Positions 47,231 through 58,330 of a stretch of DNA of 64,000 nt are shown piece after piece. The stretch is from Sequoia sempervirens (taxonomy: Eukaryota > Streptophyta > Pinopsida > Cupressales > Cupressaceae). How positions within the stretch are numbered: position 1 is the first letter of the stretch; each line of letters begins with the position of its first letter. The position numbers and the translations under genes are program-made. A model generated the notes under the pieces. The model did not search any database, had not been told where the DNA came from, and saw nothing but the letters and a program-made list of their open reading frames with translations. Location of the stretch: positions 122,779,394 to 122,843,393 of the forward strand of contig VDFB02252616.1 in NCBI GenBank assembly GCA_007258455.2. The letters run 5' to 3'.

Positions 47231-48345
47231 AGCAAGTTATAGAAATCGGGATGCAGAATCCCGGAGACCTAGGCCCAAGAGAGACCAAGGCTACCTCGAG
47301 ATTTTTGGTTTTTCACCAAGTCCCAGCCGGCGAAGGGAGTGTTTGGGCCTGAGGGGCGCGAATGCCCCTGCGAAGAACAACGGTAAGTGGGACAAGTCCC
47401 AAATTGATCATGGAGGTGCCATGTTGGTTTTTCTCAAGTTTTAAGACATGGGTTTTGTTCGTTGTGTCACATTTTATCATTCACATGTCTTCTTGATGGT
47501 TATTGTTCATTTTAAGCTTTAGGAATCATGAAAACATTGCTCGGGAGGGTGACCGGGAGATCTACCTCGAACACTCGATGCGGTAAGGCAATGGATCCAC
47601 TAGTGGTCAGCAAATGAAGGCAATGGGCGCGAGCGTGAAGGTCTCGAAGACAATGGACTCCTCTCAAGCAAGCACTAATCTCTTACTGTGATACTGTCAA
47701 GTGAAAATTATAGGATTAAGCAGGTCTTTTATACCACCCACTACCATTAATGGCCTCATTGAATGCAGGTACAATGGAACAAAGGTTGGTGGATTTGAAT
47801 TCACCGACGGCAGTGGGAGACCTAGGGTCCGAAGGCTGGGAGGGCGCAGGGAGGTGGCCGCTTGGAAATTTTCAACTCGGAGGTCCGACGTCAGGAATGG
47901 AAAAACCATCACGGAATTCTGAACTCGAAAGTCCAGAAGTTTAGTCCCGAAATGCCCAATGGTAATCACAATCCCCTCGCAAATATTTTGGATGGTGAAT
48001 ATAGAGTCGGGACCTGGGGGACCTAGGAGAACAGGAACCATCCGCCATCGAGAATGGCGGACTCAACGGGGAAACCTGGCTAGAGAAACCCGAGGGGGCG
48101 GGCCCAACCAGATCCAAGGCCTCTAGCAGAAGCAAACTGCCACAAAGACCCCAGAAAGCACCAAAACTCGACAAAACAAGCCAAGGGGAAGCACGGTCAA
48201 CTTATGATGAAACTTTGAAGGTTCATTGACCATCAGGGGCACAAAAAATGGGGCACACAAAATGAAGTAGCGACAAAAATGACCCAGCAAGGGAAAGAAA
48301 AGAGGGTCCCCATTCCAAACGGGGTGTGTGTGCTAAGGGCACAAC

Positions 48346-48570
48346 AATTCTTTTAGCTGGGTATCAAACCCTAGCTTGGCCGCCATCATGAGTGTTTACG
48401 TTTCTGTTGTTGCTGACTGTAACGATTCTTACTGAGGTTTATGGAAGGTTTGTTTGGTGCATTTCTAACTGGAAGCTCGACAGTGGATAATGGAGCCATG
48501 GGAGTTACAGGTTTATCTGGTATTTTTATTTATGTGTTTCATACTGCGCATATTAATTTATTATCACCAT
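48346..48570 (+). repeat. 220-bp direct repeat, right copy
   Basis: Partner of 40851-41076. The open frame here extends beyond the shared stretch to about 48728. Confidence 0.75.
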
Positions 48571-48729
48571 TTTTCTTAACTGCTCTATGCATCTCAGTCA
48601 TATATGATGCCCTGACTGAGTATTGTCTTTCATGCATTAGAGGTTATGATTTTTTGTGGTGGACAGTTGTTCTTTTTATGCAGAAAAATGAACTCATTCG
48701 TTACAGATTTGTTGAGAACGACTCTTAGC

Positions 48730-49487
48730 TGGGTTGGTTGTTCTGTCATTACTCTTGAAGTCAATTACCTATCTAGCATGTAAATCAAGATGCATATTTA
48801 TAGAAGCAGAAAACTTAGTTTTTTGTTCGGTTGTTGTTGTATTATGAAGATTATCATTCTTTGACTATATGAAAATGTTCGGATAAACTCTGCAATAAAA
48901 TATGAATAACAAGATGCAAAGATTGTAAATTTCTTCTTTATGTAATATTTTAGGGATTCAATTATTGAATCTTTAAGGTATTATGTAGACTAGAAAATAG
49001 AGAGATATGTGCTTAACTAAAAATAGAGAAATCCTCTGAATCATTACTATTGTTCAAAACATAATTTGAGGGGCTGGTACTCCTTGAGATAGATATCTCT
49101 AAATGAGGGGTTGATGCTCCTTGAGTGGGTGCTCAAAAATTAGCCTATAAGGCATTGTGAACAATTGATTAAAAGATTAAGCCTGGAAGGCATTTAGGGA
49201 GTGGTTTTTATACCCCAGGAGGGTTTTCCACTCGGCAAATTCTTGTGTCTCTTTGTTCTTCTGAGTTCTCTCTACTTTACTGTGTTGTTGTTGTTTCTTT
49301 TCACTATTAAGTTATTACTTTTCTCAATTCTGTTTATGAATGATTACATTCAACTCATGAATGCATTAATCAGAGCAATATTGAGAAAAAATCTGTGATA
49401 TGTCTTGAAATTTTTGAAAATTGGTCAAATCTATTAAGACACTGATTCACCCCCCCCCTCTCAGTGTCATTTTAGCTCCAACATAAA
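48730..49487 (+). repeat. SIRE-like copia LTR in plus orientation
   Basis: It holds GTGGTTTTTATACCCCAGGA followed by GGGTTTTCCAC (49200 onward), inverse to the same motif in the 35279 and 53489 LTRs, and ends ACTGATTCACCCCC...CTCCAACA. A reduced form of the GGAGTTGGTGCTCC minisatellite is visible at 49070-49130. The start (TGGGTTGGTTGTTCTG) is diverged. No priming site follows and no target duplication was found. Confidence 0.6.
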
Positions 49488-51179
49488 AGTGGCACACTAA
49501 CACACAATCCTTCATGTAATATAAAAATTGCAAACTATTCCAAAAAACACCAACTAAACTGCAAAGGTTTGATTGCAGTTTATACTTTCAAGGATATAAG
49601 ATAAAACTTTAAAGCACACCCTACAATCACAAATATTGATTAGTGAAAATAAATACGAGGAAGATCATAGAGACTCCTCCTCAACTGATCAAGAACTTTT
49701 ACACTAGTCACTTCATAGATATTTCCCTGTGTCTGTGAACTAGCAACAACTATTTCTCTGGATTTCTTTTTAATCTGACACCCAAAAGCATAAAAAAGAA
49801 TACAAAAAATCTCGGTCTCGAATTTGTGTCACACTTAATAGATTGTGTTTTAAACCTTTCACATAATAAACATCTATCAAGAAAATGTTGTTACCAAAAA
49901 CCACAGTGCCTTTTGCCATAAGTTGTATGTAATCATCATTACCAAACCATACTAAATCAAAATCACCAAATTCAAGTTCAATAAAAAATACTTCTATCCC
50001 CTGTCATATGATGAGAACAACCACTATCTAGGATCCATGTATTTTCAACTTTAACATGTAATTCGGTTTGATTAAAAATACCTTTTGGTTCTACATTGCT
50101 CTTTTTAGGCATCCAAACCAACTTAACTTTGTTTTGCATAGTTATCTTAGAAAGACTGTTCTCTTTCTTCTTGTAGGAAGCATGTCTAGATCTGCCACAC
50201 TTAGCTTTTCCTCTTTGTGTGTTTGAGCTCATTTTTTATCTTACTAAAGACATCAAAAACTCTAAACAACTTTCATATTTACATCTAGAAAATCACTTGA
50301 ATCATCCATATAACCAAGACCTGACTTGTCTTCATAAGACCTTTGTTTATTCAAAAGATCTGTAAATTTATCAAATTCCTTTCTTAGATTGCTAATTTTA
50401 GTTTCTAAGATACAACAATTTTCTTCCTTGAATTCCAATTGCATCCTCATGATCTTAAGGATTTCAACTTGAAGTTTTAAGTCAGTAATTTCCTTTATAG
50501 TGACTAGAATCTTACTTACTAGATTCTCAATATCAAGTGCTCAATCTGAATTTCTTTTTAAGTGCACAATTTTCAGTTCATTCTCAAAACCTTTCAATTC
50601 TTTATTAGAAGCAGAAGTCTCTGCAATTCTATTTTCTTGCAATTTCATTTTATTCATTGTGGCCATAAATACAATCTCACCTTCTAGATCTATTTTACCA
50701 TCTTCTAAATCAAACTTACTATTTATATCCTCTTGTTGTTTAACTTCACCCATAAACAGAGTCTCTTCTTCTTCATCTAAATAGTCTTTGGTCTCACTAT
50801 CTGATTAATCTTTGATGAATAGACTCTTTTTCTTCTTGAAATTGAATTTCCTTTTAGGTTTATAGATCTTCTTAAACTGCTTGTCAGGTTTTTCATCATC
50901 ACTGTTTTGTTCAACATAGGGGAATTTAGCTGTAGGATGTCCAATTTTGCCACAGTTGAAACATTTAAAGAGAATTTTTCCTTTGTAGTTGTCTGAGGGT
51001 GATCCCACAATAGTGGTTTACAATTTTTGTCCAAACTAGACACTTAAATAAATTTTTTTAACTAAATCTTCACTTTTGGGCACCTATAGCAGCTAAACCA
51101 TGAGGAATTTGAAGATGATGCAAAGTAGAGTTTCATGACATTTTTTTGTATATTCTAAATATATTATTTTCAAAAAATT

Positions 51180-51183
51180 TGGA
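51180..51183. repeat. Possible 4-bp target duplication TGGA, left
   Basis: Matches 51984-51987 at the other end of the TIR element. With four bases, chance is possible. Confidence 0.4.
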
Positions 51184-51983
51184 GGGTATGTGCAGGATCA
51201 TGATGGGCCAAAAAGTGGCAATATTATGTGTATTTGTAGGGCATATGGCTAATGACTTTTTTTTACCCAAAATTGATGAAACGAAAAGGGTTTTTACAGG
51301 AGATTCTCAACTTTCCTCCAATATAAATTATGCTTTAATTTGAGTTTAATAAATAATTATTATTCATTCTCTATTAGAATTACGACTAAAGTCCTTATCA
51401 ATAGGTTGATTGAAAAATATCTATGAATTTCAAACGGTATCACATTTTTTGAATCTGAAACATATGTAATACTCTATGCTTCACATACTATAGGATTAAA
51501 AAAAGAAAAAATAAATTTCATGAAGTTTTGACCAAGTTAAGGTTGTCAAACATACGAGTTTTTATATTTTTTAAAAGTTGTAATAAAAAAATCATATTTA
51601 ATTATTTACTTAGAAAAAAATTACAAAAAAATATGCATCACATCCGGACATGAGTCCTCTACTTATATATAAAATCTTATAAAAAAATATTATCATTTTA
51701 TTATGGTTAGGGTGGTCAGACAGACACCTACTTCTTTTCCACTGAAATTTAAGTACTCTTTTGCGATTGAAATTTCAAATTTTCACCTAGATTTTATTTA
51801 TTTTTAAATAAACCTAGTAGTTTAGAAACTACATTCAATTTTCTATAGATTCTATTCTTACATAGTTTTGAAATAATATAGATAACTTATTTAAATTTTT
51901 ACGTCAAGTTTCCTAACATTGATTTTTCTAAATTTTTTGCCACTTAAAGGCCTATTTTTTCCATGATGATCCTGCACATACCC
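51184..51983. mobile_element. 800-bp non-autonomous element with terminal inverted repeats
   Basis: The left end starts GGGTATGTGCAGGATCATGA and the right end, reverse-complemented, starts GGGTATGTGCAGGATCATCA. Twenty-two of the first 23 bases agree, and the similarity resumes at AGTGGCAA about 40 bp in. The interior is AT-rich without coding sequence. TGGA flanks both sides. It lies inside the SIRE-like gag. Confidence 0.65.
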
Positions 51984-51987
51984 TGGA

Positions 51988-52820
51988 ATTAGATTTCACT
52001 TCTTTTTCCATCTCCCTCAAAAACTAGTTTTTTTTAGAAAACAACATTTTTAAAAAATGATACTCACCGTATAACACAATCTTTTGTCCATAAAAGATAA
52101 AATTCTAATTCTTTCAAATTTAGATTTGTAACTCTAATATCTAGTGCTTCCACTTGGTTAGATATTTTTTTATTGAATATTTTTTCTTTAATCAAGTTTC
52201 AAAGTCAAACCATTTATAATTCAAACATAGCGTGACTGTATAATTCATAACTTTTTTTGTATGTATCAAAATTCAATTTATTTTTTTTTGTTGGATCAAG
52301 GACTTAAATATTTGTTGCATTCATATTTTAAAAAAAAAAAAAATGATAATCTTCTATTTTTCCACATGTAGAATAGAGAGCTTTATTTTCGGTAAAAAAC
52401 CTACATTCACAAGAAATAAAAAATAAATATAATAATGATATTTAATTTAATTAAAATTATACTTTTTTGGAAGCTTATAATAAGGATACATACTTACAAA
52501 ATAAATTTTAAATGAATTCATTTTGATCCCCCAAATGGTAAATCAAAAGTGGTTTTTTATCAACATTCTGATAGGTGTAAAGGAGACTTTGTTATAGGTA
52601 TGGTTTAAAACTAGTGGAGTTCTATCCAAAGGGGCTTGGTCTAAGGTGGTTTGATCAAACCCTCTTGATTAGGAATCCTTTAAATGGAACTTTTCAAGGC
52701 TTAAATCATTATATTTTCTAAAAATACATGATTTCAACAAAACTTAGGATCTCCAAGAAAGTGTAAACCACTATTGTGGCAACACCCTTGATCCCCTTTT
52801 AAGTTTTCTAACAAAGTGAG
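51988..52820. other. AT-rich insert within gag, unassigned
   Basis: Non-coding, with several homopolymer runs (for example poly-A near 52330). Together with the TIR element it makes up the interruption of gag; its own ends were not recognised. Confidence 0.4.
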
Positions 52821-53474
52821 CCTCTATTGAATCGGAGTATTCTGACTCACTTTCTTTTGCATTTGGTCAAAATGTTTCTTTTCTTCAAGGGCTGATACCT
52901 TAGTTTCATATTTAGGATGTAAGGTTATAATGACCTTCTTGACCACATCAAACTTTTCTACTTGTCCTCTTAACCCTCTCATTGCGTTAACTTCATCTAT
53001 TCTCAAAAAGTATGCAACTACTTTTTCATCATCCTTCGTTCTCATTTCTTCAAACTAAGTTTTGAGCATAAGGATTTTTTATTGTTTAACTTTGTCATTT
53101 CCTTGATAAATATTTTCAAGTTTTTCTCAAATTTCCTTAGCTGATTTGCAATGCATGACTTTAACAAATACATTTTTGGTTAAACCACACAAAATACCAT
53201 GTTTAGCTCTAGAAATAGTTTCATACTTCTTCTTTTCAACAAAATTTGAGGGTATTGTGGGTGGAACAGTATACCCATCTAGAACTATTCTCCATACATT
53301 AAGATCAAATGAAACTAGATATGTTTCCATTCTGATTTTCGAGAACACATAGTTTGTACCATAAAACAGTGGAGCTATAGTCACAGAAGTACTTTCCTGA
53401 ACTTGAGAAATGTTTGACAGACTTCCAAAACTAGAATCAATCCTAGGTGAATTAGACCTATATGAGGACCCTAT

Positions 53475-53486
53475 GCTCTGATACCA
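53475..53486 (-). other. Primer-binding site of the SIRE-like element
   Basis: The minus strand reads TGGTATCAGAGC, two bases inside the LTR, an exact initiator-Met match. Confidence 0.9.
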
Positions 53487-53488
53487 AT

Positions 53489-55603
53489 TGCGGGAAGACT
53501 GAAATAATTGAGAGGGGGGGTGCATCAATGATTTATAAAAGTCACAAACTTTTACTAAAACAAGAATTTATGTTTCCTTTTGAACCAAGAGGACAAATGA
53601 CAGTATGTAAAGAAAACTTGAATTTTAAATCAAAAACAACAAATGACAATTCAAAGAAAAAATTTGACTTGTGCATGAATAGTGTAGTATTTACATGAAC
53701 CGTGAATTAAACATAAAACATTAACAATGGTGAAACTTAACACTTTCACATGTATCAAGCTCACTTTAAATCAGAACCTTTATGCATGAAATTTTGACAT
53801 AAACATTGGCAGATATGAAAGAATGATGATTAACAATCATTCAATGCATTTGATGACACATTAAAATTAGATAGATAAGAAAAATAACACACATAAAACC
53901 ATCACATAACACATTATATGGCATGAGTGGAAAACCCTCTTGGGGAATAAAAACCACTCGAATTTTTTTTCTCTTTATTCACTTAGACCACCAACTCTAC
54001 AAACTTCAGGAGCACCAACTCCACACAATTCACGAGCACCAACTCCTCCACTGTTCAAGAGCACCAACTCCTTCACTTTTAAGAAGCACCAACTCCAATA
54101 CAAAAGCTCAAATCAATAATATATTAGAGGGTTACTCTGTTACCATTCGATTCATATATTACTTTCATTCTAATACATTTAAAATCTTAAAGATTCATTT
54201 TGGAATCCCTAAAATATTAATTATATCAATAATACAAACTATTTTTCATTATATTTGCAAAACTTCAATCACAAAATTTTGTTTTCACAAATAGCATGAT
54301 AACTCTGTTAAAAGCATCAAACTCAAAACAATGATAAACCAATAGTTATATAAGTATACAAAAGATCATATATGTTGCCATTTGTCACTATCTAAAACTT
54401 TTCAAATGAATCTTATTCAAACTTCTCTCATAACTACCTTTCAGATAATGCCACACGTAGCTTGTTAACTATCTACACAACTGCCCCCCTGTTCAAACCA
54501 TATTAAAACTATACCAAACTAGCTCATGTCGAGTCACTAATGTGACACCACAATCTAACTATCCTTTAACATAGAATTTATAATGTACATTGTCTTTGAA
54601 CTGAAAAAAAACTACTATCTGCATAACTGATTTGTATTTCCTTAACAAATGATTTTCATGTTCAACAAAGAATGCTAACCCCCAGATAGAGTTCCAATGA
54701 GTCAAATAAAATTTACACAATAAAAACTAATCCTCAAATCAAATACAACCACAAACTAGGGTTACGAATAGTTACAACATTCTTCTCTTCACAAAACCTA
54801 ACTAGGGTTTAGAAACAAAAAACATTAATCAACTTTTCATAGAAGCTTAACCAGTTTCAATTGAAACACAAAACAAGAAAAGTTTGTTTCCACCAAACAG
54901 AATCCCTAAAACAACAGAGAAAAATTGAAACAATAAGAAATACTTAGTTTTGAAAATTAAGAACCAAGAAATTAGGGAATGATAACACCTATTTCAGCCC
55001 TTAGTTATACACTATTCCTGTTTTGTTTCAGTCTAAGCATAACTCCATCAAAATTACTCTTCAAATTGTCAAAAACCACCTGTGCAATGCAACGCTAGCA
55101 TGCCCTATTCTTTGAAAAGAATGTAAGAATAATTAGGGAATCACAAAATAAAAGACATTATCATATTTTTTGGTGACAATCCTTTATCTTCGTATGCATT
55201 CAAAACTTTATAAATCCTGATTGACTTTTGAATGAAATGATTAATCTTTTAGGGCATAATAAAAAAACATCATTATTATGCTGGTGGAAAAACTTTTATC
55301 TCCACATGCATTTGCAAAGCCCGATTAAATGATGACCTTTGAAATAATCAAACATATGAAACCTTGTCAGTGAAATTAACATTCATAATATAAATGTCCC
55401 CTTGTGACCAAACAAAAATAACCATCAAATGAAATATATCATGGAGCCTTATAAATGTGCCTTGTTGAACATATAAACCTTTGTCTATGCACAAATTCTA
55501 AATGAATTTAGACTTGTCAACCATAATCATCACCTCTAATAGCTTAAGAAATTTGCACCAATCTTTATACCTTGCAAATAATCCAAGTATTGCACCTTAT
55601 ATG
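53489..55603 (-). repeat. 5' LTR of the SIRE-like element, cut by the gap
   Basis: It matches 35279-37413 throughout, including the 25-bp minisatellite (about 53985-54097). About 130 bp of the LTR are lost in the N run. Confidence 0.82.
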
Positions 55604-55703
55604 NNNNNNNNNNNNNNNNNNNNNNNNNNNNNNNNNNNNNNNNNNNNNNNNNNNNNNNNNNNNNNNNNNNNNNNNNNNNNNNNNNNNNNNNNNNNNNNNN
55701 NNN
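55604..55703. other. Assembly gap (100 N)
   Basis: Exactly 100 N, a conventional placeholder, so the true distance is unknown. Confidence 0.98.
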
Positions 55704-56149
55704 ATCCTTTTCCCTTTAAGGCTTTAAAATCCTCACCCAAGTTGGTGATTCCTTAGAGATACACCCTTTAGTTTTTCTATCACCATTTTCAACTAGAATT
55801 CTAATGGCGAGAGGGGGAAAAGAATTGATTATACTTTAGCAATGCGTGTTGTTATCCCCCAACCCTAAAAATATTCTTGGTCCTCTTATTTTCACACAAG
55901 AATTTCTTTAATTTCTTCTTCATTTAAAAATTATCACCCAAAAATGGTGATTGAAATATTTTCCTAACCAAAGAATCAATGTGTCCTTGCATTTCAATCA
56001 TAGCCTACTCTAAAGTGGTTGATTGGGCTTTGCATTTGACAAGGACAGTTATGACTTAAAATTTTATTAAACTTTATAGTCAAAATATTCCATTATCAAT
56101 CCTTATGACCAAAAAAGTCTCATTTGATGCATTATACAATTTATCAATC

Positions 56150-58330
56150 AAGGCCTAAGATTAGGAGACTTTTAAGGAAACTGCCATAAGAGTTTCATCA
56201 ATCTCGACCTTGACCTGAGCATTCAATTTTTGAGTGTTGGATATGAGATTTAATGTTGACCTAACCATATTTGTATTTGATGTCATTCTATCCCAACAGG
56301 ATACATACAACTCTTTGACCATTTGCAATATCTTGAGGATTGAACTAATTTACTTTATTTCCTTTTACAATTGAGTTCTATTATGATCCTTTGTTTGGAG
56401 TTAAAATTGAAACAAATTTGTTGAATTTATCAATTATGTTGACCTTTCATAGATTTGAGTTATCTCAATGACTACTCTTTTATTTTTCATCTACTTTCTT
56501 AATCTCTTGCATGTATCCTTTGAGAGTAATATTGATCTTTTCTAAATCAAATTCTAAGGTAACCTTGGATTGAATCTCATCACTCAACCTCTAGATCTCC
56601 ATGTCTTGTTCTTTGGCTTGAGTATGTAGGCAATTAACAAAATCTTTAGTTCCTTTTAGCTCTAGATGTTTTTTCTCCAACTTCCTACTCAACTTTAGGA
56701 ATTTTGTATTTACATACTTATAAGTCTCTTCCATGAGCTCCACCTAATTTTTAGTGTGTGCTTGAGATAGGTTTATTTGATTTAATATTAAGGCTACATA
56801 AGTCCTTGTCCAGTTTATCAATAATAGGATTCATGTGAGCTATCATTATATGTTATTGAGCTATATCATACAAGGAACTTATTGTTATATATGTAATGGT
56901 TCTATATTCATTTTAGGATCATAGGTAAGGCATGAAATGGTAATTTTTTTATGTAGGTATCTAGGTGACTATATGAAACCCCATACAAAAGGAGGTCCTT
57001 GTAGCAGCCCATAGGAAAAATATACTTTCTATTGGATAGGAACCATAAAGGCTCTTTTTGATAGTGGAGAATGTACCATTAGGGTATATGGACTAAAAGG
57101 TGGAATATTTTGTTGTTATGAAATGAGGGAAATAAGAACCTATTATGAAATGGAAGGAGAAGACAAATGGGATGGTGTGCTAGTAGAACTTGGGAAAAAT
57201 GACATTTATAGGAAAGGATATACTTGAGAAAATACATAAATAAATTGAGAAGAGGGAGGGAACAGACACTTACCTCTACAACCATTGAACTTGTAGTAGC
57301 ATAGAAGGTTTTGTTGTATGCAATGCCTCCTCAATTTCCTCTTTTCTTTATTCGGGGACATGATATATCTCCTTTTATTTTCCAACTCCCTAGTAGCAAC
57401 CATTTTTTCAATTAGTTGCTCAAAACCTTGTTATGAAATTCCTTAGACATTGATGGGCCAAGCTATTCCATCTCATGGCTCCCAGATGTAGAAGCTAATT
57501 GAGATAAGTGGATAGGATCCTATAGAGATTATGTTTCTATTTCATATAATAGGGATGGCCATAGCTTATTTCTTTTCTTTGTTATAGAGAATTATTATAT
57601 TAATAGTGAGCTTTGAAAATATACCTCTTCATATTCTCGTGAAGATTATTCCTTCTAGATATTATTAACATCATAATTATAAGCTAAAGAGCCATGTTCT
57701 TCATCCAAGATTTATTTATACCTATATTGTCAATAAAAACCATGTTATAGGTTGTTACAAGTTTCAATTTTTCATGCATATACTTCCAATAGCCTCTTAT
57801 CTTCTCTTCAATCCATTCTATGTTATTAAGATTCGTATAGATGATAATTTTCATAAATTTTGATGGATCATAAGCATACATGGGAGTATAAAAAAAATCC
57901 CATGGAGGAAGTGGTTTCAAATGGAATTCATGTGTATTCATGTCAACTTTTTATGAATCACTTATTGAGGATCATTTATCTTCAATACTTGAGTGGAATT
58001 TATGTATAAATATTTCCTTTATCATTAACATGATAACCCAGTAGGCCATAAATCCATCTCTAAGGTCATACATCTAGTGATCATTAAATATAGCAATACC
58101 CTATTTTGATAGTTTCATTTTTAATAGGTATTCATAACCTATTTTATTGATTGTCACATCTCCAAATATGAATGGAATGTTATAGAATACTCTCTCTTTC
58201 CTTATAGATCTATACTCATAGTCTGATATCTAGCTATTAGGAAAATTCAATATCCACTACTTGGTTTTCAATAATTTGGGTAACTTGAAGAGTTCTCATT
58301 TGAATATGCAAATTTAGATCATGCTATAAT
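56150..58330 (-). pseudogene. Coiled-coil-encoding TE ORF, heavily broken
   Basis: Minus-strand translation shows PLPPWDFFYTPMYAYDPSKF and IEWIEEKIRGYWKYMHEKL (57684-57941), then, after many stops, ELMEETYKYVNTKFLKLSRK and LEKKHLELKGTKDF with DEIQSKVTLEFDLEKINITL (56500-56760), a heptad-rich coiled coil. No known domain was recognised. It lies downstream of the integrase remnant on the same strand, so it may be the extra 3' ORF of the same gypsy element, or a separate LARD-like ORF. Confidence 0.4.

Larger units (their letters stand above)
39540..48729 (-). mobile_element. Large LTR-type element without pol, LARD-like
   Basis: A block of distinct composition with a long minus-strand coding remnant (41530-45673) between two regions that share a quasi-periodic GGTCTTGGCGA / GTCTCACCGAC pattern (39600-40800 and 46050-47230) and a 220-bp direct repeat at the same relative place (40851-41076 and 48346-48570). 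This order fits two long, diverged LTRs around an internal ORF. A purine tract on the minus strand (GGGAAGGGACAAAA) followed by TGTAATTTTAAATT places one LTR edge at 41262. No integrase or reverse transcriptase was found. The outer edges, priming site and target duplication were not found. Confidence 0.5.
49800..53460 (-). pseudogene. SIRE-like gag-protease, interrupted
   Basis: In coding order from the priming site: a gag N-terminus with FYGTNYVFSKIRMETYL (53127-53528) and the UBN2 middle AYFLRIDEVNAMRGLRG (52824-53045); after an insertion, a zinc knuckle CFNCGKIGHPTAKF with the last Cys replaced by Phe (50805-51008); coiled-coil and LNKQRSYEDKSGLGY (50262-50753), a hallmark of SIRE-type gag; then KVKLVWMPKK and the protease site WILDSGCSHHMTGD (49978-50232), where the D-S-G is intact; then YVKGLKHNLLSVTQ at about 49850. 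Integrase and RT should follow but are absent. Stops, frameshifts and the 1.8-kb interruption between 51043 and 52824 inactivate it. Confidence 0.82.
35279..55603 (-). mobile_element. Large SIRE-like Ty1/copia element, nested and incomplete
   Basis: Two homologous LTRs in minus orientation face each other correctly: the left one (35279-37543) has polypurine tracts on its inner side, the right one (53489 to the gap) has an initiator-Met priming site on its inner side. Gag and protease follow the right LTR. Integrase, RT and RNase H are missing; 39.5-49.5 kb is occupied by other elements. The right LTR runs into the assembly gap, so the end and the target duplication cannot be checked. That both LTRs belong to one insertion is inferred from orientation and signals. 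Confidence 0.6.

Noticed and set aside
46433..47235. Overlapping minus-strand frames with repeated SWRNPVALSIHLCHR
   Set aside because: They are translations of the 160-bp tandem duplication in the LTR-like flank, not a protein repeat with independent support.
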